Below, piece after piece: positions 9,445 to 17,607 of a stretch of DNA of 40,827 bases. Within the stretch, counting starts at the first letter, position 1. Every line of letters starts with the position of its first letter. The notes under the pieces were generated by a model. That model saw only the letters and a program-made list of their open reading frames with translations, did not search any database and had not been told where the DNA came from. The DNA lies in NCBI RefSeq assembly GCF_003034845.1, contig NZ_PZKC01000017.1:1-40827 (forward strand), in the 5' to 3' direction. Both the position numbers and the translations under genes were made by a program. This stretch comes from Pseudothauera lacus. GTDB lineage: Bacteria > Pseudomonadota > Gammaproteobacteria > Burkholderiales > Rhodocyclaceae.

Positions 9445-10254
9445 TCACGCAAAACGCTTGCGCGCCAATGCCCACACCGCCAGCGCAGTGAGCGCCACAC
9501 CGTAGGCCACCGCGGTTGCCAGGTGCCAGGCCCATTGCTGTGGCAGCAGGTCCATCTGGCCGTAGAGCGCAATCGCACGAACGTCCAGCGCAGCCAGGTC
9601 TGGGAGGAGAAAGCCCAGCAAACCGAGCGAGGACTGATAGGTCTCGGCCCCCTCGACCAGCCAGGACTCGCGCTGCAGCAAGGCCACGATGGCCGAAAAT
9701 GAACGCGCCACCAGCATGAAGCCCAGCGTCCCGATGAGCACGAAACTCGGGGTGGAGGCCACCACTGCCAGCAAGGTGCCCAGCGCCACCAGCACAAACA
9801 GATCGACCATCACGAAAGCGATGCTGATCCAGTACGGCAAGCCCAGCGCAACCGGTGTCGCCTGCTCATAGCCGGAAGCCACCCAGCCCACCACACCGGC
9901 GAGCGCCCCGGCCAGCACGAGCAGCAGCCCACCGAGCAGGAGAAGTACGGCACACAGACGCCCGAGCAGGAAGAAATGACGGGGCCTGGGATAGGTCAGG
10001 GAGCTGAGGAAGAGGCGGCGATCGAACTCGCGCGAGAGAAGCTCCTGAAGCAGCAGTACGCCCACCACGGGCAGAAACAGCCGGATCATCGACAACCCGG
10101 CGTCGAGCGCCACGGTTGCCGGCTGGCGCCCGCTGAACTGGGCCGCAAGGTAGGAAACAATGACCACTACAACGGCCACCCAACCGCTCATCACGAGAAA
10201 TCGGGCACGCATAGCGAGGCGCAAGGCAACCCCAACATCCGGTGCAATCGGCAT
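9445..10254 (-). CDS. ABC-2 type transporter permease
   Basis: About 269 residues with six hydrophobic segments. The first follows a short cytoplasmic N-terminus, and the last precedes a basic ARKRFA tail. A LLSREFDRRLFLSSLTYPRPR cytoplasmic loop comes after the second segment and is typical of ABC-2 exporters of the NosY/gliding class. It heads a three-gene minus-strand operon (permease, helical-repeat protein, ATPase). The start is ATG 10254, with an in-frame TTG two codons upstream as alternative. Substrate unknown. Confidence 0.82.
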   Translation of the reverse strand: MPIAPDVGVALRLAMRARFLVMSGWVAVVVVIVSYLAAQFSGRQPATVALDAGLSMIRLFLPVVGVLLLQELLSREFDRRLFLSSLTYPRPRHFFLLGRLCAVLLLLGGLLLVLAGALAGVVGWVASGYEQATPVALGLPYWISIAFVMVDLFVLVALGTLLAVVASTPSFVLIGTLGFMLVARSFSAIVALLQRESWLVEGAETYQSSLGLLGFLLPDLAALDVRAIALYGQMDLLPQQWAWHLATAVAYGVALTALAVWALARKRFA

Positions 10255-10352
10255 CGTCAATAACGCAATCTGAACTTAAAGGTGGATTTTAACCACAGGA
10301 CACGCCATCTGCGATTCGAACACATCACGAATCCGACTAACGGACAGCACAA

Positions 10353-10781
10353 TCATTCGGCAAAAAACTCTAAGCCAACCAGAGACGCATCGTCACAGTC
10401 AGCGCCAATCGCCAGACCAACGGGAGCGGAAAAGACAGCACTCGCAACAAACGCTCTGGCTCCAGACACCTCGACATTCTGTGAGGTTGTGGCGCATGTT
10501 TCAGCGTTGAAAATGAGACTACCATCACTACGCAGTCCGATTGCGCCACAGGGAACCGAAGACGTCCGCCTGCTCCCCATACGGCTGCACGTAGCCACCT
10601 TGATGTCGTTGGCCGTCTCGTTGCACGACCATGCTCCGCTGACGTTCGCAGACAAATTCAAAACAACAGGACGTGACAACAGGGGACAATCGGCCGGCAT
10701 AACCGGGCCCGTACCTACCGGCTCAGCTGCAAGTGCGGCTGGGCACACCATCAATGCGAGGAGATAGCGTAGCCAGAACAT
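10353..10781 (-). CDS. Secreted six-cysteine protein, pilin-locus paralogue 2
   Basis: This 142-residue protein has a signal peptide (start ATG 10781, cleavage near LAAEP). The mature part has six cysteines with the same spacing as its neighbour at 10971-11435. Both share the pattern C-x-LLS-x2-V-x2-NLS-x-NV-x-GA-x2-C, then GSR, C-x2-IG and IFN-x3-C. The two are therefore diverged duplicates. No known domain is recognised. Position downstream of a minimal type IV pilin suggests a surface or pilus-associated role, possibly the separate globular part of a split pilin. That is inference. Confidence 0.65.
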   Translation of the reverse strand: MFWLRYLLALMVCPAALAAEPVGTGPVMPADCPLLSRPVVLNLSANVSGAWSCNETANDIKVATCSRMGSRRTSSVPCGAIGLRSDGSLIFNAETCATTSQNVEVSGARAFVASAVFSAPVGLAIGADCDDASLVGLEFFAE

Positions 10782-10970
10782 GCGCGATGCCTCCCAAGGA
10801 ACTACCTTGGCCACCCCTGACAAACCCCTTGTCTGGCAGGTAGCCGACACCACACATACTCTAAACTTGCATAGATTAATGCCACATCACCGCAACCACC
10901 CTCACATCCTTTCCCTCCAAGAACCGTACCTTGGAGACTCAGGAAGTGAGGGCGGCGAGACAAGCCGAAA

Positions 10971-11435
10971 TTACGGCTGGAAGTTCTCGTGGGCGGTGAG
11001 AATCGCGGCGGAACAACTGCCACCAAGGAAGGACGGCGCTACGGAACCACCACTGGTTTGGGCGAAGAATCCACGGAAGTCTGCCGCCCCTTGGATCACC
11101 GTACCTGCTGCAACAGCCGCAGCATCACAATCGTTGTGGTTGAAGATCCCATTGCCACTGGCATCAACGCCAATTTGGGCACAAAGCAGGCTGTCATTGC
11201 GCGAACCCGCGTTGTGGCAGCTACCGACGGTAATCGTGTTGGTCGCCTCATCGCAAGCAAATGCGCCAACCACGTTGGAAGAAAGATTGATACGGACGGA
11301 CTCGGAGAGCAGTTCGCAATCACCGGTAGCCCCACCGGTTACAACGCCGTTCGCGGGAACAACCATCGCCTGGGCGAACACGGAAGAAGACACTCCGAGA
11401 CCCGCAATCAGCAGGATATTGGCAAGCTTTTTCAT
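10971..11435 (-). CDS. Secreted six-cysteine protein, pilin-locus paralogue 1
   Basis: This 154-residue protein has a clear signal peptide (MKKLANILLIAGLGVSSSVFAQ) and a mature domain with six cysteines (GDCEL, FACDE, GSCHN, LLCAQ, NDCDA, GSCSA), suggesting three disulfides. It starts 21 nt after the pilin stop with its own GGAGA ribosome site, so it is cotranscribed with pilA from the sigma-54 promoter. In Azoarcus BH72, as I recall, the short pilin gene pilA is followed by a pilB gene for an exported protein. In Geobacter a separate partner stabilises the short pilin. A comparable role is likely here but not shown. Confidence 0.72.
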   Translation of the reverse strand: MKKLANILLIAGLGVSSSVFAQAMVVPANGVVTGGATGDCELLSESVRINLSSNVVGAFACDEATNTITVGSCHNAGSRNDSLLCAQIGVDASGNGIFNHNDCDAAAVAAGTVIQGAADFRGFFAQTSGGSVAPSFLGGSCSAAILTAHENFQP

Positions 11436-11456
11436 ATCAGAAATCTCCTATAACGG

Positions 11457-11636
11457 TTAGCGCTGCGCTGCTGCCATGACGGTCAACATGTTCTTAGCAT
11501 CGGCCTGAGCAGACGAATCATTCGCCTTGGCACGATACTCGTTGAACTGCGGAATCGCGATAGCCGCCAGGATGCCGATGATCGCCACGACGATCATCAG
11601 TTCGATCAGGGTAAAACCCTTCTGCACCTTCTTCAT
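11457..11636 (-). CDS. pilA: Short type IV pilin (N-terminal helix only)
   Basis: This 59-residue prepilin consists of a 7-residue leader MKKVQKG, the prepilin peptidase site G|FTLIE, the conserved hydrophobic helix through IPQF, and about 28 further residues ending MAAAQR. The invariant Glu5 of the mature protein is present. Typical type IVa pilins are 140-170 residues with a globular C-terminal domain and disulfide loop; both are absent. The length resembles Geobacter PilA and the reported 6-kDa pilin of Azoarcus BH72. An AGGAG site lies 8 nt before the ATG. The absence of a frameshifted C-terminal domain after the stop argues against a broken long pilin. Confidence 0.88.
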   Translation of the reverse strand: MKKVQKGFTLIELMIVVAIIGILAAIAIPQFNEYRAKANDSSAQADAKNMLTVMAAAQR

Positions 11637-11698
11637 GAGAATGCTCCTCTAGGTTGTTTTCACGGGACAGACTTCCGTCTCGCTCGGCGATCATATAC

Positions 11699-11713
11699 GC
11701 ACGAGGCGTGCCA
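11699..11713 (-). promoter_or_regulatory. Sigma-54 promoter of pilA
   Basis: On the minus strand TGGCACG-CCTC-GTGC matches the RpoN consensus TGGCACG-N4-TTGC with a perfect -24 half, correct spacing and one mismatch in the -12 half. It lies 63 nt upstream of the pilA start. Sigma-54 with the PilS/PilR two-component system is the usual control of pilA in proteobacteria. Confidence 0.82.
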
Positions 11714-11865
11714 GGTTTGTAAAGGATTGTTTTATCTGCAACTTACATGAAGCCCTGGTAATTCGCACGTGACCAAAAATGACAAGCGACCTGCATTACT
11801 GTCAAGATTTGACAGTCCCGTGTACACCCCGTGCACACCTTCTCCGGACGGCCGGCGCATGCCAT

Positions 11866-12753
11866 TCAAAGCGCACCCTCGCCAGCCCCGGCGCCACCTT
11901 CCAGCACCCGCAGCAGACTGGCGGTGTCGTTGCGCCCCCAGCCCGCGGCCATCAGCGCGTTGAGCTGCTGGGCGGTCTGGCCGGCGACTGGCAGTGGCAC
12001 GCCGAGGCGGTGGGCCTCGGCGAGCAGCAGGCCGAAGTCCTTGTGGTGCAGGCGGGCCTCGATGCCGGCGGTGAAGTCGCGTGCCACCATGCGCTGGCCC
12101 ATCACTTCCAGCACCCTGGAGGCGGCAGAGCCGCCCGTCAGGGCCTGGCGCACCGCGGCCAGATCGACACCGTGCGCGCGCGCCAGATGCATGGCCTCGG
12201 CACAGGCCTGGATGGCGTTGACCATGACCATCTGGTTGCAGGCCTTGGCGACCTGACCAGCACCGGCGGGGCCGATGTGCACAATGCGCTGCCCGAGCAC
12301 GGCGAGCAGCGGGCGCACCTTGTTCAGCACCGCCTCCTCGCCCCCGGCCATGATCGCCAGGGTGGCATCGCGGGCGCCCTGTTCGCCACCGGAGACCGGT
12401 GCGTCGAGCCAGCCGATGCCGCGCGCGGCGTAGCGTGCGGCGAGCTCGCGGGCGACGGCGGGGGCAATGGTGCTCATGTCCACGTGCACCGCGCCGGAGG
12501 CAAGGCCGGCGGCCAGCCCCTCGTGCCCGAAGGCCAGCGCCTCGACGTCGGAGCTGCTGGTGACGATGCTGAACACCACTTCGCAGCGCGCGGCAAGCGC
12601 AGCCGGCGTCGCGCTGACGTGGGCGCCCCGCGCGGCGAGTGCGGCAGTGGCTTCGGGGCGGCGCGCCCACACGGCGAGTTCGTGCCCGGCGCCAAGCAGG
12701 TGCCCGGCCATGGGCGCGCCCATCACGCCGAGGCCGATGAAACCGACCTTCAT
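11866..12753 (-). CDS. NAD(P)-dependent beta-hydroxyacid dehydrogenase, copy 1
   Basis: This 295-residue member of the 3-hydroxyisobutyrate dehydrogenase / tartronate semialdehyde reductase family has a Rossmann GFIGLGVMGAPMA at the N-terminus, the substrate motif DAPVSGGEQGA near 118-128, and the catalytic lysine in GAGQVAKACNQ near 170. Its start overlaps the stop of the upstream paralogue by 4 nt, so the two are coupled. The actual substrate (hydroxyisobutyrate, tartronate semialdehyde or succinic semialdehyde) cannot be read from sequence. Confidence 0.88.
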   Translation of the reverse strand: MKVGFIGLGVMGAPMAGHLLGAGHELAVWARRPEATAALAARGAHVSATPAALAARCEVVFSIVTSSSDVEALAFGHEGLAAGLASGAVHVDMSTIAPAVARELAARYAARGIGWLDAPVSGGEQGARDATLAIMAGGEEAVLNKVRPLLAVLGQRIVHIGPAGAGQVAKACNQMVMVNAIQACAEAMHLARAHGVDLAAVRQALTGGSAASRVLEVMGQRMVARDFTAGIEARLHHKDFGLLLAEAHRLGVPLPVAGQTAQQLNALMAAGWGRNDTASLLRVLEGGAGAGEGAL

Positions 12754-13631
12754 GCGCCCTCCCCGCCGCTCATGCGCTCGAGCAGCTTGAGCATGGCGAT
12801 GGAGTCGTCCTCGCCCATGCCACTGCCCACCAGGGCGTTGAACATCTGTGCGGTGGCCGCTGCCGAGGGCAGAGCGAGGCCGAGGCGGTGGGCCTCTTCC
12901 ATGACGATGCGCATGTCCTTCTGGTGCATCCAGGCCTTGAAACCGGGCTTGAAGTTGCGGTCGAGCATGCGCTGGCCGTGGTTCTCGAGAATGCGCGAAT
13001 AGGCGAAGCCGCCGAGCAGGGCCTCACGCACCTTGCCGGCATCCACGCCGCTCCTGGTGGCGAAGTTGAGCGCCTCGGCGACCGCGGCCACGCCCACGCC
13101 GGTGAGGATCTGGTTGCAGGCCTTGGCGACCTGGCCGGCGCCCGCGCCGCCGATCAGGGTGACCGACCTGCCCATGGCCTCGAAGGCCGGCTTCGCCTTC
13201 TCGAAGGCCGCAGCGTCGCCGCCCACCATGATGGTCAGCGTGCCGGCGATGGCGCCGACCTCGCCGCCGGAAACCGGTGCATCGAGCATGGCGACGCCAC
13301 GTCCGGCGAGTCCGGCGGCGATGCGCTGCGCCGCGGCGGGGGCGATTGTGCTCATGTCGACGTGGATGTGGCCGGCACCGGCACCGTCGGCAACGCCGTC
13401 CGGCCCCAGGGTGACTTGCTCCACGTCCGGGGCGTCGGCGACGATGCTGATGGTCAGCGCGGCCCGGCGCGCCACCTCGGCGGCACTCGCGCAGTCGCCG
13501 GCACCGGCGTCGAGCAGCGGCTGCATCGACGCGCGCCGGCGGCTCCAGACGTGCACCGTGTGGCCGGCCTTGATCAGGTTCAGCGCCATCGGGCGCCCCA
13601 TCAGGCCAAGGCCGATGAATCCGACATCCAT
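12750..13631 (-). CDS. NAD(P)-dependent beta-hydroxyacid dehydrogenase, copy 2
   Basis: This 293-residue paralogue of the next gene has the same landmarks: GFIGLGLMGRPMA, DAPVSGGEVGA and GAGQVAKACNQ with the catalytic lysine. ATG 13631 was chosen because the Rossmann strand begins right after it; the longer frame has no family match. The two copies are similar over the full length but clearly diverged, so they probably differ in substrate rather than being a recent duplication. ybiB is divergent on the other side of a 50-bp gap. Confidence 0.88.
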   Translation of the reverse strand: MDVGFIGLGLMGRPMALNLIKAGHTVHVWSRRRASMQPLLDAGAGDCASAAEVARRAALTISIVADAPDVEQVTLGPDGVADGAGAGHIHVDMSTIAPAAAQRIAAGLAGRGVAMLDAPVSGGEVGAIAGTLTIMVGGDAAAFEKAKPAFEAMGRSVTLIGGAGAGQVAKACNQILTGVGVAAVAEALNFATRSGVDAGKVREALLGGFAYSRILENHGQRMLDRNFKPGFKAWMHQKDMRIVMEEAHRLGLALPSAAATAQMFNALVGSGMGEDDSIAMLKLLERMSGGEGA

Positions 13632-13681
13632 ATGCGACTCCTCTCTGGCATGCATGGGGGTTCGGGCGGATAATCGCCCAC

Positions 13682-14599
13682 ATGAACTACGCCCCAATCA
13701 TCAAGGAAATCGGCCGCGGCGCCAAGGGCGCGCGCCCGCTCGACGTCGACCAGGCGCAGGCGGTGTTCGGCGACATGCTCGACGGCAAGGTGCCCGAGCT
13801 GGAACTGGGCGCCATCGTCATGGCGCTGCGCATCAAGAGCGAATCGGCCGAGGAATTGCTGGGCTTCAAGCGCGCCATCGATGCACGCACGCCGCAGCTG
13901 GCGGTGCCGCCCGGCCCGCGCTGCGTGGTGCTGCCGACCTACAACGGCGCCCGCCGGCAGGCCAACCTGATGCCCCTGCTGGCCCTGCTGCTGGCGCGCG
14001 AGGGCATCCCGGTGCTGATCCATGGCCGCCACGATTTCGACAATCGCAGCAGCCCCTTCGCGCTGCTCGCTGCCCTCGGCGTACACCCGGCGGCGGACGC
14101 CGCAGCGGCAGCGGCCGCCCTGGCGCGCGGCGCCATCGCCTGCATGAAGCTCGACACCCTGCTGCCGGGGCTCGACCGCCTGCTGGCGCTGCGCCTGCGC
14201 ATGGGAGTGCGCGGCAGCGCGCATACCATGGCAAAACTGATCGACCCCTGCCGTGGACGCAGCGCGCGGGTGGTGGCGGTGACCCACCCGGAGTACCTGC
14301 AGCGCATGCACCACTTCCTGTGCGCCGATGGCGGCCACGCGATGCTGCTGCGCGGCACCGAAGGGGAGGCCTATGCCAATCCGCGCCGACGGCCGGAGAT
14401 GAAGGTATTCGAGGACGGCATGGCGCGCATCGCCTGGAACGCGGAAGAAGGCGGCGCACCGCCGCTGGCGGACCTGCCGGACTGTCCGGAGGTGGCCGAC
14501 AACGCGGCGCTGATCGAGGCCATCCTGGACGGCCGCCGCGCCTTGCCGGCAGCGCTGGCGGCGCAGGCTGAAACCCTCAGGGCGCTTGCCCACGGATGA
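13682..14599 (+). CDS. ybiB: YbiB family DNA-binding protein (TrpD2-like fold)
   Basis: The 305-residue protein has the anthranilate phosphoribosyltransferase / nucleoside phosphorylase class II fold, seen in the N-terminal ELGAIVMALRIKSESAEELLGF helices and LPTYNGARRQANLMPLLALLLAREG. The phosphoribosyl-binding glycine motif GTGG of true TrpD is not seen. The E. coli relative YbiB (TrpD2) binds nucleic acids without enzymatic activity and responds to the SOS system. The same is likely here, though untested. Confidence 0.85.
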   Translation: MNYAPIIKEIGRGAKGARPLDVDQAQAVFGDMLDGKVPELELGAIVMALRIKSESAEELLGFKRAIDARTPQLAVPPGPRCVVLPTYNGARRQANLMPLLALLLAREGIPVLIHGRHDFDNRSSPFALLAALGVHPAADAAAAAAALARGAIACMKLDTLLPGLDRLLALRLRMGVRGSAHTMAKLIDPCRGRSARVVAVTHPEYLQRMHHFLCADGGHAMLLRGTEGEAYANPRRRPEMKVFEDGMARIAWNAEEGGAPPLADLPDCPEVADNAALIEAILDGRRALPAALAAQAETLRALAHG

Positions 14600-14659
14600 C
14601 AGGGAGGAAGCTCTCAAGAAACAGCTTCCGGGTATCACTGGCAGGGAGGCGCGCAAGGC

Positions 14660-14770
14660 TCCACTCCCGTTCGGGCTGAGCCCTTCGGCTGCGCTCAGGA
14701 CCGGCCTGTCGAAGCCCGCTCCGAGGCACTACCGAAAAACGCCCTTCGACAGGCTCAAGGCGAACGGAGT
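14660..14770. repeat. Interspersed inverted repeat in the ybiB-PilZ gap
   Basis: The left part contains ACTCCCGTTCGGGCTGAGCC near 14663, and the right end carries CTTCGACAGGCTCAAGGCG followed by AACGGAGT (14743-14770), which is largely its reverse complement. TGTCGAAGCCCG in the middle is a further related piece. GTTCG-CCTGAGC-TGTCGAAG words of this kind are common intergenic repeats in betaproteobacteria and xanthomonads. The rest of 14600-14875 shows no gene. Confidence 0.6.
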
Positions 14771-14875
14771 ATCCGTTTCCTGCGCCTGCTTTGCCACACC
14801 CGCGGCGGGATTTGCTTCGCTCGCTCGGCACAATCAGGGAGGACCACGTTCCCTCCGCCCTGACGGCAGGCTGCG

Positions 14876-15175
14876 CTACTCGACTACCTTGACGATGGCG
14901 CCACCGATCTCGTAGCGCCCGGGGGAAACGCTGTGGCAGCGCTTGACCGCCAGCCGGGTGACCAGCGGGGCGGCACCGCTTGGCGACACCACCGACACCT
15001 TGAGCACCTCCGATTCACCGGGGACATAATCGGCGTGCAGGGTCATGCCGCTGATGCTCAGTTCGATGCACTCGGCACTGACCGTGTCACCCGAGGGCAG
15101 ATGGATGAGGGCCGTGCACCCGAGCGGGATGCGGCGGTCGAGGCGACGTTCTGGGGGCGCGGCACGATCATTCAT
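14876..15175 (-). CDS. PilZ domain protein
   Basis: This 99-residue single-domain PilZ protein is a likely c-di-GMP effector. It has the arginine motif RRLDRRIP near residues 10-17 and ELSISGM near 40-46, matching the RxxxR and (D/N)xSxxG binding signatures with E in place of D/N. ATG 15175 was preferred over an upstream in-frame start because the upstream stretch is unlike PilZ. It lies next to the c-di-GMP-controlled Lap locus but has its own transcript orientation and a 94-bp gap. Confidence 0.8.
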   Translation of the reverse strand: MNDRAAPPERRLDRRIPLGCTALIHLPSGDTVSAECIELSISGMTLHADYVPGESEVLKVSVVSPSGAAPLVTRLAVKRCHSVSPGRYEIGGAIVKVVE

Positions 15176-15269
15176 GGCGGAAGTCCGATGCTCGATGACG
15201 ACTCCCGGATTGTAGCCCCGGGAGCCCCCCGACACATCACCAAAGTCGTGTTTTTCGGCTCCCCTGCGA

Positions 15270-16697
15270 TCAGCGTCGCGATTCGCGCATCACCTCGGCA
15301 AACAGCGCCTCCTTGTCGATCTCCGTCATCGACGGCGCCTCGGCGGCGCACAGCGCGGCCATCTCCACCCCATCCGCGTGACCCAGCGCTGCGGCGTCGG
15401 GAAGGTCCTCACGGGCCACCTGCAGGGTACTCATCAGTTGCCCCATGCCGGCGAGCGTGCGCGCCTGGGCGATGTAGCGGTCGTGGACGGCGCTGACGTA
15501 GGCACGGCGGGCCTGGAAGTATTCGTTCTCGGTATCGAGCAGGTCGAGCAGGGTGCGCTGGCCGATGTCGAACTGGTCGCGATAGGCCTGGCGGGCCTTC
15601 TCGGTGGAGAGCTGGTGCTGATCCAGATAGACCAGTTGCTCCTGCAGGCGGCGCACGTCGTTGTGGGCGATGGCGAGGGTCTGGCGCAGATCGCGGCAGG
15701 CCTTCTCGCGCAGGTCGCGGGCCTGATTGAGCTGCTCCGCGGCCTGGCGCAGGCGGGCATTGTCGGCACCGCCGCGGTAGAGGTTGTAGCTCAGCACCAC
15801 TTCGACCACACCCTCGCGGGTGGTGCCGCTGACGTTGCTGAGGTTGCGGTCCACGGCCTGGCGGGCGCGCAGATCGACGCGGGGGTGGTGAGCGGCACGC
15901 CGGGCATCGACCTCGGCCTGCCCCGAGCGGACGTTCTCCTGCGCGGCGAGCAAGGATGGGCTGTTGCGGAAAGCCTCGGCAAGCGCTTCCTGGGCGCTCC
16001 CCGGCAGTGCCGCCAAGTCGCCTCCGGGCGCAGGCAGCGCCTCCGGCGGCTGGGCGCCGACGATGCGCTGGTAGCGCGCACTGACGTCATGGAGGTTGGA
16101 CAGTTCGGTGAGCAGGTTGGATTCAGCCAGCGCAAGGCGGCCGGTGGCCTGTTCGAGGTCCACCCGGCGCGCCACGCCAGCTGCGGCGCGCTCGGCGATC
16201 TGGTCATGGACCTGGCGGTGCTGGACGTAGTTGTCCTTGGCCAGTTGCAGCAGCTCGCGGTAGCGCAGCACGTCGGCGTAGGCGCGCACGGCCTCCAGCA
16301 CGGTGCCCTCGGCAGCATCGACGAGTTCGAAGTAGCGCGCCAGGCGGGCGTGGCCGAGGCGGGAGACCTCGGAACGGGTGAAGAAGCCGTCGTACACCAT
16401 CTGGTTTAGCGACAGCGTGGCGTTCTGGTGATTGAAGCTGTCACTGCCCAGACCGGGGCGGGAAATGCGTTCGCGCCCGCTGGAGGCGGTGAAGTCGAGC
16501 TGCGGACGGTAACCGCCGCGGGCAACGTCCTGTTCGGCCTCGGCAGCACGGAAGGCGTGCCAGCGCGCCTGCACCTCCGGGTTGGCGGTCACCGCGGCGC
16601 GCGCGGCTTCACGCAGGGGCTCGGGAGCCTGGGCGTGGACGACGGGGGCAAGGGCGGCAAGTATCGCTACATGAACCAGCTTGCGGAACATCTTCAT
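15270..16697 (-). CDS. lapE: TolC-family outer membrane channel of the Lap secretion system
   Basis: This 475-residue outer-membrane factor would form the exit duct of a type I secretion system. A signal peptide (about 22 residues, ending VVHAQ) is followed by two TolC repeats of long amphipathic helices. Landmarks are QMVYDGFFTRSEV in the first repeat and LSYNLYRGGADNARLRQA in the second, with DIGQRTLLDLLDTENEYFQARRAY late. A C-terminal tail with two cysteines and an acidic end is not part of the barrel. Its position beside lapG, lapD and the adhesin gene identifies the cargo as the LapA-like protein. Confidence 0.9.
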   Translation of the reverse strand: MKMFRKLVHVAILAALAPVVHAQAPEPLREAARAAVTANPEVQARWHAFRAAEAEQDVARGGYRPQLDFTASSGRERISRPGLGSDSFNHQNATLSLNQMVYDGFFTRSEVSRLGHARLARYFELVDAAEGTVLEAVRAYADVLRYRELLQLAKDNYVQHRQVHDQIAERAAAGVARRVDLEQATGRLALAESNLLTELSNLHDVSARYQRIVGAQPPEALPAPGGDLAALPGSAQEALAEAFRNSPSLLAAQENVRSGQAEVDARRAAHHPRVDLRARQAVDRNLSNVSGTTREGVVEVVLSYNLYRGGADNARLRQAAEQLNQARDLREKACRDLRQTLAIAHNDVRRLQEQLVYLDQHQLSTEKARQAYRDQFDIGQRTLLDLLDTENEYFQARRAYVSAVHDRYIAQARTLAGMGQLMSTLQVAREDLPDAAALGHADGVEMAALCAAEAPSMTEIDKEALFAEVMRESRR

Positions 16698-16874
16698 GGT
16701 GTACGGCCTGTCATGGACTGTTGGCAGAGCGGGCAGGCGCCCGTTCTGGGTAGTGGCGATGATAGGCCAGGCGATCCATTGAGAATGCCAACTATTCGAT
16801 GCAATTCGTTAATTCACCCCGGCCTCTGGCACTCAATCGCGGATAATTGACAGATATTCACCACCTGGGACGCC

Positions 16875-17567
16875 ATGCCCCGCCATCCGGACCTTCGCCG
16901 CCGCGCCCTCGCCGCCTGCCGCCGCTGCTGGGTCGGGCTGGCCGTGGTGGCGGCCGGCCTTGCCCTGGCGGCGCCGGACTTTGATCGCCTGCTGAGCCTG
17001 GCCCAGTCGCGTTACGGCAGCAGCGGCGTCAACGCGGTGCAGGCCTGGCAGCGGATGCTCGCCGACACTGCAGATGCCGACGAGGCCGAACAGCTGCGCC
17101 GGGTCAATGAGTTCTTCAACCGCCGCCTGCGCTTCGACGACGATCTCCCCATCTGGGGCGAGGCCGACTACTGGGCAACGCCACTGGAGAGCCTCGGCCG
17201 TGGCGCCGGCGACTGCGAGGATTTCGCCATCGCCAAGTACGTCAGCCTGCGCCAACTCGGCATCAGCGCCGAACGCCTGCGGCTGATCTACGTGCGCGCG
17301 CAGATCGGCGGGCCGACCAGCCGCATCAGCCAGGCCCACATGGTGCTGGGGTATTACGCCAGCGCCGAGGCGGAACCGTTGATCCTCGACAACCTGATCG
17401 GCGAGATCCGCCCCGCGTCGCGTCGCGCCGACCTCTTCCCGGTGTTCAGCTTCAACAGCGCGGGCCTGTGGGTCGGCGGCGCCGCGGCGTCCTCGGCTGA
17501 CCCCACCGCACGCCTGTCGCGCTGGCGCGACGTGCTCGAACGCATGCGCAACGAAGGCCTGCAATGA
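16875..17567 (+). CDS. lapG: LapG-like periplasmic transglutaminase-type cysteine protease
   Basis: LapG cuts the N-terminus of LapA-type adhesins when c-di-GMP is low, releasing the cell from the surface. The 230-residue protein has an N-terminal hydrophobic segment (about residues 19-33). The complete bacterial transglutaminase-like triad is present: Cys114 in GDCEDFAIAK, His155 in QAHMVLGY, and Asp172 in LILDNL. Length and spacing fit LapG (DUF920/peptidase C93). It is followed 40 nt later by lapD on the same strand, the standard pair. Confidence 0.93.
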   Translation: MPRHPDLRRRALAACRRCWVGLAVVAAGLALAAPDFDRLLSLAQSRYGSSGVNAVQAWQRMLADTADADEAEQLRRVNEFFNRRLRFDDDLPIWGEADYWATPLESLGRGAGDCEDFAIAKYVSLRQLGISAERLRLIYVRAQIGGPTSRISQAHMVLGYYASAEAEPLILDNLIGEIRPASRRADLFPVFSFNSAGLWVGGAAASSADPTARLSRWRDVLERMRNEGLQ

Positions 17568-17607
17568 ACCCCGCTTCCCGCAAACCGCCTCCCGGAGTCC
17601 GTCCGCC

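Noticed and set aside
11457-11636. Pilin pseudogene truncated by a frameshift
   Set aside because: No pilin C-terminal domain is encoded in any frame after the stop, and the next gene has its own RBS and signal peptide; a natural short pilin is the better reading.
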